Of a stretch of DNA of 64,000 nt, positions 1 through 11,571 are shown in pieces. The stretch spans positions 96,117,239 to 96,181,238 of the forward strand of contig NC_134705.1 of assembly GCF_043290135.1 (NCBI RefSeq), in the 5' to 3' direction. Position numbers and translations under genes: made by a program. This DNA is from Rhipicephalus microplus. Lineage: Eukaryota; Arthropoda; Arachnida; Ixodida; Ixodidae. The notes beneath the pieces are model-generated. The model saw nothing but the letters and a program-made list of their open reading frames with translations, made no database searches and was not told the origin of the DNA. Positions within the stretch are counted from its first letter, which is position 1. The number at the start of each line of letters is the position of its first letter.

Positions 1-38
1 CAGCTCCGTATTCTACCATTAAGCTACACTAGTGCTTG
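1..38 (-). tRNA. tRNA-like 5' half, cut by the window edge
   Basis: Read on the minus strand, the first 38 bases look like the 5' part of a tRNA: a 7-nt acceptor-like start GCACTAG, an A-box-like TAGCTTAATGGTAGA, then a possible anticodon stem CGGAG followed by CTG, which would place T at position 33 and G at 34. The rest, including any B box, lies outside the window, so a true tRNA gene cannot be told from a tRNA-derived SINE head. Confidence 0.35.
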
Positions 39-1094
39 TAACTTGTTGTCAAACTTGCCTTATACAGGCTTGAGGTCGGGAAAGCAATCGTGTCAATACG
101 ACTTATAAAGCGTTTACAACAGCGAAAGAAGATCCTGTCGTCGCACAATGCAAATAGCGTAACGAGTGGGCCGTCCAATGCTCCAAAACATCACAAAAGC
201 TTGCTCTTGTTCTCTTATTAACTGTGGCGCTTACACACTTCAGCCACATTCCACAACGTCGTCAGCCACTGCATGGACAATTGGCACACAATTCCTTGCA
301 AGTGTTTAGCGGATACTACGCTTTTCAGAAGAATGACGAAAATGGCATAGCAAATGCCAGCCTACTACCCAAAGGTTTGTTATTAATGCCCTAGTGGGTA
401 CCAAGCAAGTGTGCTTGCCGTAGTTAGCCAATGAGTGTTTTGAAAAGGCTCTGAAAGGCCGCTCTTCTAGCTTTCGCTGTGACTGTGCTGCGCCTACTGC
501 ACCGGCCTGGCGTTTTTGTGGTTTTTTTTTGCAGAGGGGTGCATAGGTGAGAAGTGGGAAAAGGGGAAGACATCCAACAAAATCGATTACTGCAATGGCC
601 GTTTCTTTAAGCTGACTGCATAGAAAACGTAATCGAAATACCAGCAGGTAAGGCCAGCCTCCATCTCAAAATCTCCTTTTTGACTCCTCTCTCTCCTAAT
701 ATGTTCCCTTCCTCTATGGAGATTGTGGGCTGAAGCTCACCCATTTGCTCACCGGCTCACGGTGAATTGGTGAACAAGCTTTAGTTTACCCGTTCGCGGT
801 GTACCATGAACCGGTGAGTCTTTAATGTAAACCGCCTCACACAAGTGCGATGAATCGTTCGGGACCGCTCGCTGAAGAGCACCGCTTTGCCTATCTTAAT
901 AACTTCTAAGGAAGCGCTGCGAACACACGAAAGTGGTTTAGAAATAGTGCTTAATGATTTAGAATGCTTAGTACTCTTTTGTGGAAGAGCTGAAAGTCGT
1001 TGTTTAAAAAAAATTGGCAGATCCCACGCACAGTGGGAATCACTGATATGTGAAGCACGAATGAGGTCGGTTGATATGTCACTTTAAAATCAGT
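39..1094. other. no feature recognised
   Basis: AT-rich sequence with only short, uninterpretable open frames. I see no splice-bounded exon, element terminus or RNA gene here. Confidence 0.4.
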
Positions 1095-1461
1095 ACAACA
1101 TTACACGGCGGAGGTAAATTATGCCATACAAGACTTTCATGTCATGATTATCACGTTTGGACGTGTCATTTACCTTCGTCATCTATTACGTCCCTTGATA
1201 ACAAATTGGGTACATGTGCAGCTAGCGAAGCGGCCATGAGCACGCTATGAGCGTAGTATGTTGTCATGTTTTACATGACACGAATGTAATGATTATCATG
1301 TTTGGACGTGTCACATGCCTTCGCTGTCCATTCACGTGCCGTAATACCAAACTTGGTGTACGTGAAGCTAGCGAAACAGCAGCGAACACACGTATCGTTG
1401 ACACGCGCGCACGTTGGGCGCAGCAACGCTACGCTAGCAAAATGTGAGCACTCTATAGTCT

Positions 1462-1507
1462 GACCACGGCCGCCTAAATCGGGCTCGCGATCCAGGCGGC
1501 TGTGGTC
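1462..1507. other. imperfect hairpin (14-bp stem, 18-nt loop)
   Basis: GACCACGGCCGCCT at 1,462-1,475 is the reverse complement of AGGCGGCTGTGGTC at 1,494-1,507 with one mismatch. It lies in the GC-rich insert that interrupts the tandem array. It could be the core of a small foldback element; no target duplication was seen. Confidence 0.5.
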
Positions 1508-1632
1508 GAACGCTAGGTGCGATAGCGTCTGTCGGCGAGGCCCGGCGGCAACCGGCGCGAAACGCGACATGCTGCCTTTCGCGCCGATGACGTTACTTAG
1601 ACAGCACCGTGCTCAGCTTTGTGACTGAAGGA

Positions 1633-1695
1633 CGCGCATGCGTCAACGCACTCGCGTGCATGCGTCAAACGCGCATGCGTCAACGCAACGCATCG
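1633..1695. repeat. short direct repeats of GCATGCGTCAA
   Basis: Three copies of a GCATGCGTCAA core within about 60 bases, two of them preceded by CGC, which makes GCGCATGCG palindromes resembling NRF1 sites. Too short to assign. Confidence 0.45.
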
Positions 1696-2424
1696 CGCCG
1701 TGCACCTGCGAGTATATTTCAGGCAAATCGGCTCCTGGCGTGGCATTGCCAGCGTGACGCTACAAAGGGAACGCAGACGCGCACGTGCACCGGGTCACGT
1801 TGAAGTGTTTGAGCGCCTTGAGGGTGACACGCAGTCATGTTCTTACATGACACGCATCTCATGATTATCATGTTTGTACCAGTCACACACCTTCGCCATC
1901 CATTCACATGACGTAATACCATATTTGGCATCTGCGAAGCCCGCGAAACAACCGCGAGCACATCATGAGTGTGGCATGCAGTCGTGTTGTTACATGACAC
2001 GCATGTCATGATTATAATGTTTGGACGTGTCATTTACATATGTCATTCGTTCGCGTCACGTAATACCAAATGTGGTATACGTGAAGCTAGCGAAACGACT
2101 GCGAGCGTACCATGAGCGTGGCGCGTAGTGATGACTCATGACTTACATGAAATGCATGTCATGATTTCCACGTTAGGGTCTGTCACTTGTGTGTGTTTGC
2201 CATGCAGTCATGTGATACTATGCCAATTTTGCGACATATCACGTGAATGAAACCGCGGAGGAGGAAGACCACGAAATGTAAATCAAGACATTCATGACAT
2301 ACATGGCATGATACCTATGTTATGACTAGTCAATTATGCTCGTAATACAGTCATGTTATGCCATAGCACATTTGGTAATGATACTATGAACGGAACGGCC
2401 AGGAGAGCTACAAGTCGTAGGCGG

Positions 2425-2490
2425 CTAGATAGATAGATACACTCAAAGTCGCCGAAGTTCGCTAAGAAATGCTTTGCATTTAAGAACGTG
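2425..2490. repeat. (GATA)n with adjoining AATGC-TTTGCATTT motif
   Basis: A short GATA run is followed by CTCAAAGTCGCCGAAG and AAATGCTTTGCATTT. A related arrangement, AATGCGAAGCATTTC next to a CTAT run, recurs at 17,433-17,480, so both are probably ends of one dispersed repeat whose tail is a tetranucleotide run. Confidence 0.4.
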
Positions 2491-3142
2491 GTTAACGACT
2501 TTGAATACTTTTTACTCTACAAAGGGAGACCATAAAGCCGTCCCGTACAATACTACCATGTTGCTACTTGTTTTCTAGGACTTCTCATTGCTCAAAAGCA
2601 AATCTACATACCACTTTCTGCACCCATCAAAAATGAAATAGGTGCATGGGTTCATTTCTTTGATATATTGTGTGTAACTACTATTTTAATCCAACATTAT
2701 TAACGTATCTCAAGAGTGTTCAGACGAAAGCGCACGACTTTTGTCTGATAGTACTCTGTGAGATTCTAGGAGTAAAGGGAATAATATCTTACTTATCATT
2801 TTCGGAAGTTTCGCAAAGAGAAAGCTTGAGGACACGTTCACTCTAAGCTATTGACGTCAAACTCTGGAGTTTTGTGGACACGCAGTGCCACCTGTCGACG
2901 CAGTTTTGAGTAGTGCAAAGCCCGACTCTCTTGCAGAGTTTGCTGCGCAACCAGGTGCAACTACATCGTACGAAAGATTGGTTGAGCTAAGTATTAGATG
3001 TATTTGCGCATTGAACATTAGAAAAGAGCTACGACTTTCTCTCGGCTAGTCAGAGGCGTTACCGAACGCCGCGCAGTGCTTGCTGGTTCACTCGCCTGAA
3101 CGATGGCGAAAACAATAGCAGACGCAACTCCACGCTCTACGA
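2491..3142. other. no feature recognised
   Basis: Unique-looking sequence without a supportable exon or element terminus. Confidence 0.4.
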
Positions 3143-3424
3143 AAAACTCCCAAGCATTTCCCCGAGGGTGAACATGGTTAAGTGCGAATGCACGGGGTGA
3201 TGCTATGAGGGGTATTTATTAATTCGCACTATTATATTTATTAATCACACTATGGTGCCTTTATGGTGTAATGGTTCCTGGGAATCGCAATTTGATCACA
3301 CGGGGGAGTTTACGTTAACTCACTGGCGAATGCCAACGGATTTTGACTTTACTCCCCCTCATAGCATCACCCCGTGCATTCGCGATTAACCATGTTCACC
3401 CTCGGGGAAATGCTTGGGAGTTTT
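3143..3424. mobile_element. 282-bp foldback MITE
   Basis: The left 70 bases (3,143-3,212, starting AAAACTCCCAAGC) and the right 70 bases (3,355-3,424, ending GCTTGGGAGTTTT) are near-perfect inverted repeats, with about two adjacent mismatches in the arm. The 142-bp middle has no coding capacity. High arm identity suggests either recent insertion or arm homogenisation. I could not identify a convincing target-site duplication, so the superfamily is open. Confidence 0.85.
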
Positions 3425-3689
3425 ATTACTGATGATGATGATTCAAGTGTAATTAATGAATTTAAGTGTTGTTTGTCATGAAGCATTTGTACACAGATAC
3501 ATTATATACGAAGTATTATTTATTTACACTTCACGACGCGTCCGGACGAGCAAAGTCCAGGGCTCGCACCCTCTCCTGCGCGGCACGTTCACTGGCTGGA
3601 ACGGCTTCGGGAACGTCCACTCGCCGTTGACGATTCGAGCGGCGCCTTGACGCCGGCCTTTATCGCCCTTCTCCGCCTGACGCTTGCGT

Positions 3690-3895
3690 TGTCGTCCGTC
3701 CATGCGTGCGTCTGTGTGGTCGCTCCTGCGTCCATCCATTCGTCCGTGCGTGCGTCTGTCCGTGCGTCCGCACGTCCATCTGTGCGTCCGTCCCTGCGTT
3801 CGTACATGCATCCGTTCCTGCGTCCGTCCATCCGTCCGTGCAGCCATCCGTGCGTCCGTCCATGCATATGCCTGTGTGTCCGTTCGTCCACCTAT
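3690..3895. repeat. degenerate CGTC/GTCC minisatellite
   Basis: About 200 bases made of variants of TGCGTCCGTCCATC. The composition makes all reading frames open, giving spurious arginine/threonine/glycine-rich or serine/valine/proline-rich proteins on both strands. Confidence 0.75.
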
Positions 3896-3899
3896 TCAA

Positions 3900-5957
3900 C
3901 ACTCCAAGTACCACCATCTCGCATTTTTTCATCATATATTCCTCATATAGAAGCACCACCATCCAGCGGACATTCCAAGGACTGAACGAGAGGAGGCACA
4001 CGCACACTTTCGTACGGCTTGCGCTTCGGGTCTACTTCCCACCTTTAACCACCTCGAGTTTATGGTAAATACTAGTTCACTGTATTCATGGCACTGCGGC
4101 CGAACGCTTGCTATACCTTTCTAAAACCAAGGAGGTTACGCCCAGCGAGCATAACATAGCAACCCTTTCTTCTCAGATAGTGCTCAATGTACATGCCAAT
4201 GGCTGCTAAGGGGGAATGAGAGACAGGAGAATTCGGCTTTGAGTTTACGTTCACGGTGGGAATTTTTTTATGGTTCAACGCACAGAAGAAATCTCCCACC
4301 GGCACCACCTTGGAGGTCAAAATGTAAGACTGGTTACACACTACTACTACGACTACGAGGGACGAGTAGGTGCCGCTATAAGGAGGCTTCGCCCCTAAAA
4401 TGACCCCAGTCTGCACTACTGTGGCGTTGTGAATTGACACGGACGTAAATGACTTCAGTTTTACTGATTTATGCGGCTTTCACAGAGCATAATGGTGAGA
4501 GTGCTAAATACAGGCCGTTGCGAACGTGTTGGGCAAGCGACATTACTCGTGTTCTTCACAGCCATTCGCTTGAGTAAGTGCGATAATGTACGTGGGTCTC
4601 CTCTTATCGTTTTGAGTAGACTTGACAGAGAACCGCGGTAACTTTGAATACGAAGCTTAACAGATCCTCTGACCACGGTGCGTGACGCGCAACAGTAGAA
4701 AGGCGACGCACGTGATAAACATATCACACACTCCGCGACCACTGATAATCTGAAGTTGTCGCCCTCACACAGCATTGCGCACGTAGGGCTTTGAATGTTC
4801 TATAGGTGTGGCTTTAACTAGGAAATGCGAACATGTGCTTCATACAGGTAAATTGCAAAATGATCGCAACCACAGACAGTTTTTTCTTTCTTTTTTTCCC
4901 TTGGTCTCCGCGGTTACCGGAGCTATCTCGGAGGCATCGGTTTTGCCTTTTGTTGTACACTAAGAAAGTGGACAAGCATGTATTTTCATTTGCAGCATAT
5001 ACAAACCGAAGGCCACCATCCACAGGGCATTTGAGCATACGTAATAAAACAGTTTAGTGGACAGGAAATGAGAAATTCAGAGAGAATGCAACCGCAAAGC
5101 GAAAATCACCTGGCTATTCATGCCGGATAAAGGGAGTTTCGTACCACTGCTCACATAGATTACTCGCGCATGCACTTCATCACTTTTGCATCCTGTGTAT
5201 GCCCAAGTTTAACGTATTCAGGCGTTACAAAACGCACGTTGGAGTGCCTGCCTCGAACTCGATGTCATGCGATCCTCGCTTGCACTTAAATTGCTAGTTG
5301 CAGCACGCCGAATTAAATGAAACATCGTTTGCATTGTGCCCGCTTTTCCTTTTGGTGAGCGTCCTAGTTTTATAAAGCGAGGTTAGATTGAAGGAAGAAG
5401 CTTGCCAGGTCTTTATATATCAGGAAACCACGCCTCAACACCAACGAAAAAGCAGAGCCTATGCACGTTCCCTTGTGGACGGCTATCTGTGCACTACCCA
5501 TTTGTGGCTGGCGCGGCAATGGGAGCGCTGATGCCAGTGTTTTTTGCAGCACAACCTGGGCAGAGTCTGACGTCGTTGCATATCTGGAGCGCAGCAGCTG
5601 GATAAAAAATTACATCATCTCCCACTAAAGCGAACAATGAGTACCATGCGAAGCAGCGTATAAGTTTCGTTCATCTCGCTATCTGGATTTCATGCCGACC
5701 GGTTGTGCCCCCGCGAACTCCGACGACAGCGCAGCTCTCACCGACTGAGCCATCTCCTGACGCCGACAAGAGCTCTCACCGGGTGGTGCCCCATCCTCGG
5801 ACTCCTGCGACCATGTCCATCTTTCCTATATCCTTCTTTCGTCGTTTTCTGTCGCTCGCTGTCCCTGCACCTCGCTCTCTCCTTCCTCTCTCAATCTATT
5901 TAACTTTTAATCCTATCCTTTTAATTCCTCCTTACTTCCATCCCTCGTGAGCTACTA
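3900..5957. other. no gene recognised
   Basis: No supportable exon. The stretch 5,705-5,948 is open in one + frame and ends in pyrimidine-rich CTCTCC/TCCTT sequence, a composition like the 3' ends of arthropod I-group LINEs, but no protein motif is present, so it is left unassigned. Confidence 0.35.
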
Positions 5958-6439
5958 GAGAGTTTTAGTACTGCGTACGCTGCGTACGTGGCAGCGTTGC
6001 GTACGTAAGGACGCCACGTTCTGCGTAGTGCGCATGCGCAGACCGCAACGCGCACGTATCGCATTACGTACGCAGCCGCTACGTACGCACGCATGAGATG
6101 CGTGCGTGCGTACGTATGAGCTGATCGCGCCGCTCTCGAACAAGTTCGCGAAAGCGCGAGACTTCGTTTTGCAAAATGGCGGCATCGAAGGCAAGCACCA
6201 ACCGGCTCTGTGGCTTAAAATATGGCCATAATCAGGCTATAACACTTGGATTGGCTCACATTGGCTATCAACAACACGTGCTTCTATTTTGATCTACCAG
6301 ATGACGCAACACGCTTCAACCTCGTTACGTACGCGGTTACTACGGCGTACTAAAAGCCGATTAGTGGCAAACGACGCCACGTAACGCAAGGCGCTTGCGT
6401 GATGCGTACGTAGCACCATTCCACAGTACTAAAACTCTC
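5958..6439. mobile_element. MITE with 16-bp TIRs and TA target duplication
   Basis: The terminal inverted repeat GAGAGTTTTAGTACTG is at 5,958-5,973, with its exact reverse complement at 6,424-6,439. TA dinucleotides flank both ends (5,956-5,957 and 6,440-6,441). The 482-bp element is CpG-rich at both ends, with repeated GCGTACGT motifs, and codes for nothing. A TA duplication is typical of the Tc1/mariner superfamily, but the internal sequence offers no independent support. Confidence 0.8.
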
Positions 6440-6676
6440 TACTGTTGAAGTGTCGCACCCTGATGCAGACAGTTACTTGGCTCACTTTTCTCTTCTTTTC
6501 TCTTTAAGAATCAGATAAGTTTCGTTCATCGCGGGCACCTTGCTTGATGTTAACGCATCCTTGCAAGTTGAGCACACCATGAATCCAGTGTAGTTTCTGG
6601 TGCTGTCACTCGTCCGAAACTCTTGTTGAAGCACGCAACGCGGGTTCGTCTCCACGCAACGCGGGAGCACGTGGGT

Positions 6677-7085
6677 TCATCGCGCGTCTGCACAATCTCG
6701 TTTCCCGCCGCCATCACGTGATTGCTGAGCGAGCACAAGGGGGACAGGCCACAGTCTCTTAAGGCCAGACCACACGCACCCGTCGCAGCGCGTCTCCGCG
6801 TGCCTTTTTGACGCGGTGCCTTGTCCTGTCCCTGTCGAAAGAGAGAGGGCGCGCAGTTTCGCATAGCCACACTCCCTCTCTCTTCCTAGAGAGAGGGTGC
6901 GACGCCGCGTCGCAAAGGTTCGCGCCGACGCGCTGCAAAGGGTGCGTGTGGTGAGCCGTTTACATGGCCACTTACGCACGACCGAATGCGTTAGCGCGTG
7001 CCAGCGCGTTCTGACTAGGATACAACGCGTTGATTCATCGCGCGTCTGCAGAATCGCGTTCGCCGATGCCATCATGTGATTAGGG
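6677..7085. repeat. direct duplication flanking MITE copy 1
   Basis: A segment of about 50 bases at 6,677-6,728 (TCATCGCGCGTCTGCACAAT onward) recurs diverged at 7,034-7,085. MITE copy 1 lies between the two. The copies differ at several positions, so this is an old local duplication rather than a target-site duplication. Confidence 0.5.
6762..6959. mobile_element. 198-bp MITE, TTA duplication, copy 1
   Basis: Flanked by TTA at 6,759-6,761 and 6,960-6,962. The left end AGGCCAGACCACACGCACCC and the reverse complement of the right end (ACGGCTCACCACACGCACCC) are imperfect inverted repeats. Inside are CGTCGCAGCGCGT, TTTTTGACGCGG and two GAGAG blocks. Two other copies of nearly identical length lie at 55,138 and 63,518. 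A 3-bp TWA duplication is the hallmark of PIF/Harbinger elements. Confidence 0.75.
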
Positions 7086-7166
7086 AAGAGGCTACAGTGT
7101 AAAAGGAAGAGGCCATACGCCATCAGTGTAAGGGGAAGAGGCCACAGTGTGTTATCCAGTGCCTTA

Positions 7167-7590
7167 AGGCTGGTGCACACCGGCGACTAGCAGCGGTTGC
7201 GCGACCATTTGCGACTGGTCGTAAATAGTCGCGAACAGTCGCAAATGGTCGCAAAGCGACTGCTTTGGCTAGTCGCTTCCTGACCGATTTTTTTGTTTGT
7301 TTTTTTGACGCTCAATTTTTGTTGTTTGTTTTTTCATTGCGCCGGCGAGAACGGATAAAACAAGAAATGCGGCGCGCTCGGTTTGCTCCTGTCACTCAGT
7401 TGCCGGCGATCAGCTGATCGGCGCCGGTCTCCAGAGTTCTAGCTGATAACGAGATCCGGACGTGACTCTCCAGTTTTGCGACTTCCGGTAGCTCGCATGC
7501 AGCCTCTGCCGGTGTGAACATCAGTCGGTTTTTGGTCGCCAGTCGCAAATGGTCGTGCGACCACTGCTTAACGCCGGTGTGCACCAGCCT
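7167..7590. mobile_element. 424-bp MITE with long TIRs, TTA duplication
   Basis: AGGCTGGTGCACACCGGCG at the left end is matched exactly by its reverse complement at the right end, and similarity continues inward for about 50 bases to GACCATTTGCGACTGG. TTA flanks both sides (7,164-7,166 and 7,591-7,593). The left interior holds several GTCGC/GCGAC-type short repeats (TTTGCGACTGGTCGTAAATAGTCGC). The end motif AGGC...CACAC and the TWA target are shared with the 198-bp MITEs, so the families are probably related. Confidence 0.8.
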
Positions 7591-7593
7591 TTA

Positions 7594-9358
7594 CACAGGC
7601 CCAAACGCACTATCGCGGGAATGCATTCTGACAGTGCTTGAGCCAGCTGTTGCGCATACGCAGTAGTGGTGGCCGCGCACAATGGATTGAGCTCGACCGT
7701 AAGCTGCTTGACATATAAAAAGCACCGTGAGAAGAACCTGCTGTAGCTTATTCGCGACAGGTTTCTTTTTTTTTGGGGGTGGAGGCATTTTGGCTATGCG
7801 CTAAAGTTTAATAACAAAACAAATATATACAAGTCTGATATACTGAGCAGTGCGCTAATTCACGCGCTTTTATTCATTTTGCATTTCTTGAAAATCAAAT
7901 AAAAAGTAAGCAATTTTGTGAATACCACTTTTACTTTCGTGTTATGAGCGATTCCTATGAAAGAGGCATCAACTGTTTGATTTCTTCATGTCCTGTTCTG
8001 TTGTAACTGCCTTGCTGTGGAAAAGTTGAGAATCATGTTAAATTAGCTTCAGTAAGTTCAGCAGCAAAAAAAAAAAGAAAAGGAAGGTCTCTGGTTCGAT
8101 CACGACCACGGTGAACGCGTTTACATGGCACCACAGCAGTGAAGTCCCGCGTACTGTGCAATAGTTGTACACGTTAAAGAACAACGTAACATCATTATTG
8201 TCGAAACTTCCAGATCGCTGCACTACAGCGTCACAAGTAAACCCCAAATAATATTCTGCGCTTCATCAGCGCGATCATTTTCGGTACTCCCGCATCTGAC
8301 ACGTGCGTAACTGTTCTGGCGCATAGTAGGCCCGAGAGAGGCAACAAAAAAATCAACTCTGCTCTTCATAATTTCAAGGCTTTGCCTCATTTACTGTTAA
8401 ACTTACTGCGCGCAGATACAAACATTCACTCTACGTGTTTACTGGAAAGTACCAGCCGTGGTATCTTTTATGAAGGAAAACCCACGCACACGCCGATAAA
8501 AATGACAGCCAGAAAATCAATCAGCGAAAAGCTGAACAGAATTTACAATGTGTGGATAGATTGACAGCTCAAATATTCATGGCAGGAAGCGAGCATATAA
8601 AATAAATAAGAGTCAAAACAGTGCAATTCTGCGTCGAGTTGAAACACGTCCTTGTTTCCACGCGAGGCGGAATTTCAATGCACTGTTCGCGACAGATTTT
8701 TTTAGCGCGTCTGGCTGGGATCTGGGAAATTTGATTAGGGCTGAGATCTCCATAAAATGTGAGCTGTAAACATTTCGCAATGGCGAACGCAAAAAACGAA
8801 TCGAGAGCAGAATAAGCCACGAGCGCGAATCGGGAGAAGATACAGCCCTACAGAAAGGGCCTTCCCGTGGCAAAATAAAGGTATAGAAGACAGAAAAAAA
8901 AACGATGTTGTCTCGTGTGCGCGTCGCGACGTGGCGTTAGCTTTGAGCTTCGAGGAGCACACGATGCCGACTTTTTTTTTTCTTTTTTTCATAGGGGGCT
9001 CACTTTCGCGGGGTGTAAAACTGACATCCTCGGGAAATGCCAGCCGTAGTTTGGCATTCTCTGAGACGCCACGGGTAGAAAATAAAAACTTGTAGCAAGC
9101 CGACGCGGGGCACGAAGTGCTGGGTTTAGTGACGACTCCAGCCAAACAGATTCTTTGTACAAATATGAGGCGTTCATTGGGTGAAACTCGATAACAGTTG
9201 CCAGAAAAATAAACGCCTGTCCTTCGCTGGGAGTAAACTAACCGTTCTTCGTAAGGTTAGGCAAGCATGCTCCCAGTCATGAGCTCGCTGCCTCTTTTAT
9301 ATTCCTACAGTTCTATTAAATTTCTTTATGTTACAGCCTGTCTGTTTTATTCGCTGTA
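7594..9358. other. no feature recognised
   Basis: Non-coding sequence with several poly-A/poly-T runs. No exon or element terminus could be supported. Confidence 0.4.
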
Positions 9359-9360
9359 TT

Positions 9361-9361
9361 G

Positions 9362-9457
<96 letters not shown>
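9361..9457. repeat. (ATT)n microsatellite
   Basis: About 32 uninterrupted ATT units. The isoleucine-repeat reading frame across it is an artefact. Confidence 0.95.
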
Positions 9458-9993
9458 GAATCCGTGACGTTCGAGTCAAGTCGAACGCATCTGGTTAAGC
9501 CTGACAAACCACCTCACACGACTTCAATGAGCTTGGAAACGTAGCTTTGCTTCACGAAGATTTCAGTATGACTCACTGTATCTGTTGCCATTTCAATTCA
9601 TTTCTTAAGAGTTTGCATGACGAAACCTACGACACAGTTATGATGCACGCCGCGGTGGGGCCCTGGGACTTGGACATCTAGCAAATCGTCTTGAAAAATG
9701 AAAATATAGAAAACGTGAATAATGCTTTACTGCGTTTCTTTTTTTTTTCACCCCATCGGAAGACTGTCTCTTCGGCCAGGCTCTCGAATTTTGCACAAGG
9801 ACACCATAAACACTCCAAAATGACAGAAAGATGGGTGACTTGTCACATGCTGTCTTCATCATCACGTATTCGGTTTACATTTTGTCTTCAGTATCCATTT
9901 TCTGCGACACCCTTTTTATCGCTATAAAGAATAAACACTAAACAATCGCATTAATTTGTGTCTTTCGCAGTCATATGGGCACCACTAACGTTC
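9458..9993. other. no feature recognised
   Basis: Non-coding flank of the full-length LINE. No exon seen. Confidence 0.4.
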
Positions 9994-10006
9994 CTCGTAA
10001 GCAGCT
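9994..10006. repeat. target-site duplication, left copy
   Basis: CTCGTAAGCAGCT, identical to 15,913-15,925, bounds the full-length LINE on its 5' side. Confidence 0.85.
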
Positions 10007-10279
10007 GACAATTCGACTATTCGAGAAAACCTCGCGCCGAGGGGACGCGCGTCGCATCGGCTCCGCAGATTTTCTATGGTTTTTCGGCGATTTCTGGTTG
10101 TTTGAAGTGCATCGGATTCGTGAAAGTACAGCGAACAGTGAACGTCGAATTTCAGCGGTGAGTGGCTGTTTTTCGGTTTTCTGCAAGCTGAAAACTTCGA
10201 GGCAGCGACCGTCGCGCCCGGCCAGACGCACCGCCGCATAGCGGCGTCTGCGTCGTGGTCGCGTCTCAAGCGTCGGCGG

Positions 10280-11497
10280 ATGGACGCTCTTCAGGAAACA
10301 CCGAGGTCTCCTCAGGAGCAGCCACTGGTTCACACAGATGAGGAGTCTGCTACAGAAACCACTCAAATGGACGTTCAGACCTGGTTACCGCAGGGTTCGT
10401 CCGAAGAAGTCGACAATGTGTCTGCAGGGGAACGCCACGATGGTGCCGCATGGACGGAGGATGGCTGGCACACGGTTTTGACACGCCGGCAAAAGAAGAA
10501 CCAGAAGAAAAACCAGAAAAACGCGTCAGAAGCTGTGGAGTGCAACGCCTCGTCAAGCAGCCCACCGAAGCAGGGAAGTCAGGTGAAGCGCCGACGTCGT
10601 ACGAGAAGTCGCCGTCCGCTCCCGCCCCTGCCAAAGGACGACATAAAGATCATCCTTAGGCCTCACAAAGGCCTCGCCGTAAAAGACATACTCGGCTATG
10701 AACTTTCCACCGCTGTGATAGACGCTTGCCACCGACACTTCGACGGTGGTAGCTTCATGCTGCGCGTCCACCCGGGCTCGAATATTATCATCGTATCGAC
10801 GCCCCACGAGCATGTAGCCAAAGAGCTGCGAGAGATCACGCATCTGAATATCAGGGGACGAGTGCACTCATTCAACTCGTATGTGGCGGATCCTGAGGAC
10901 GTCCTACGAGGCATAGTCCATGGTATTCCGTCGGGGACTTCTCAAGCAGAACTCATGGCGAATCTCCGTGTGAGAACACAGGGGGTCAAGATTGAGCGGG
11001 CACGCATGCTCGGATCTACGAAGACCGCCATCATTACCTTCACGGGCAGCACACTGCCTAGGTGCGTCTATTTCATGGGAGCGGAAGCCATCTGTTATCC
11101 CCACAAGCCTACGAGGCAGGCTTGCAAGGTATGCCACTCCACAGGGCATCGAACTGACGTGTGCCCAACGCCCGACGCCAATGTATGCTCCACGTGTGGA
11201 ACACGTGAACCCGCACAAGGACACGCGTGTACCCCTAAGTGCGTGATATGTGGTGAGGACCATATGACAGGTGACAAAATGTGCAAGAAGAAGCTTAAAC
11301 ACGTTCCGCCTAGGAGGTCCCGAGTGGATCAGCCAAAACAGAGGCACCATCCACGCTGGTTCAGCTCCGAGCGGGACTCGTCAGTGGAATCACGCTCACG
11401 TTCAAGATCCAAGTCACGGGCTTCCTCAAAGGGTCGAGCCCAGTCTGCGTCCAGAAAACGACTCAACAAACAGCCGCATCAGCAGCAGCACCAACAG

Positions 11498-11532
<35 letters not shown>

Positions 11533-11533
11533 G

Positions 11534-11571
<38 letters not shown>

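Larger units (their letters stand above)
1095..2400. repeat. diverged ~150-bp tandem repeat array
   Basis: At least four recognisable units share a common order of motifs: CATGTCATGATTATCATGTT, TGGACGTGTCA, CCTTCGYC, ACGTAATACCAAA and GTGAAGCTAGCGAAAC. Units begin near 1,120, 1,262, 1,845 and 1,993, with weaker ones near 2,145 and 2,285. The array is interrupted between about 1,440 and 1,835 by unrelated GC-rich DNA. Units are well diverged, so this is an old satellite-like array. The short open frames in it are not genes. Confidence 0.7.

Noticed and set aside
3524..4068. Several overlapping ~110-codon frames on both strands (Thr/Asp/Gly/Arg or Ser/Val/Pro rich)
   Set aside because: Degenerate CGTC minisatellite keeps many frames open; no frame has a real start, splice sites or family motif.
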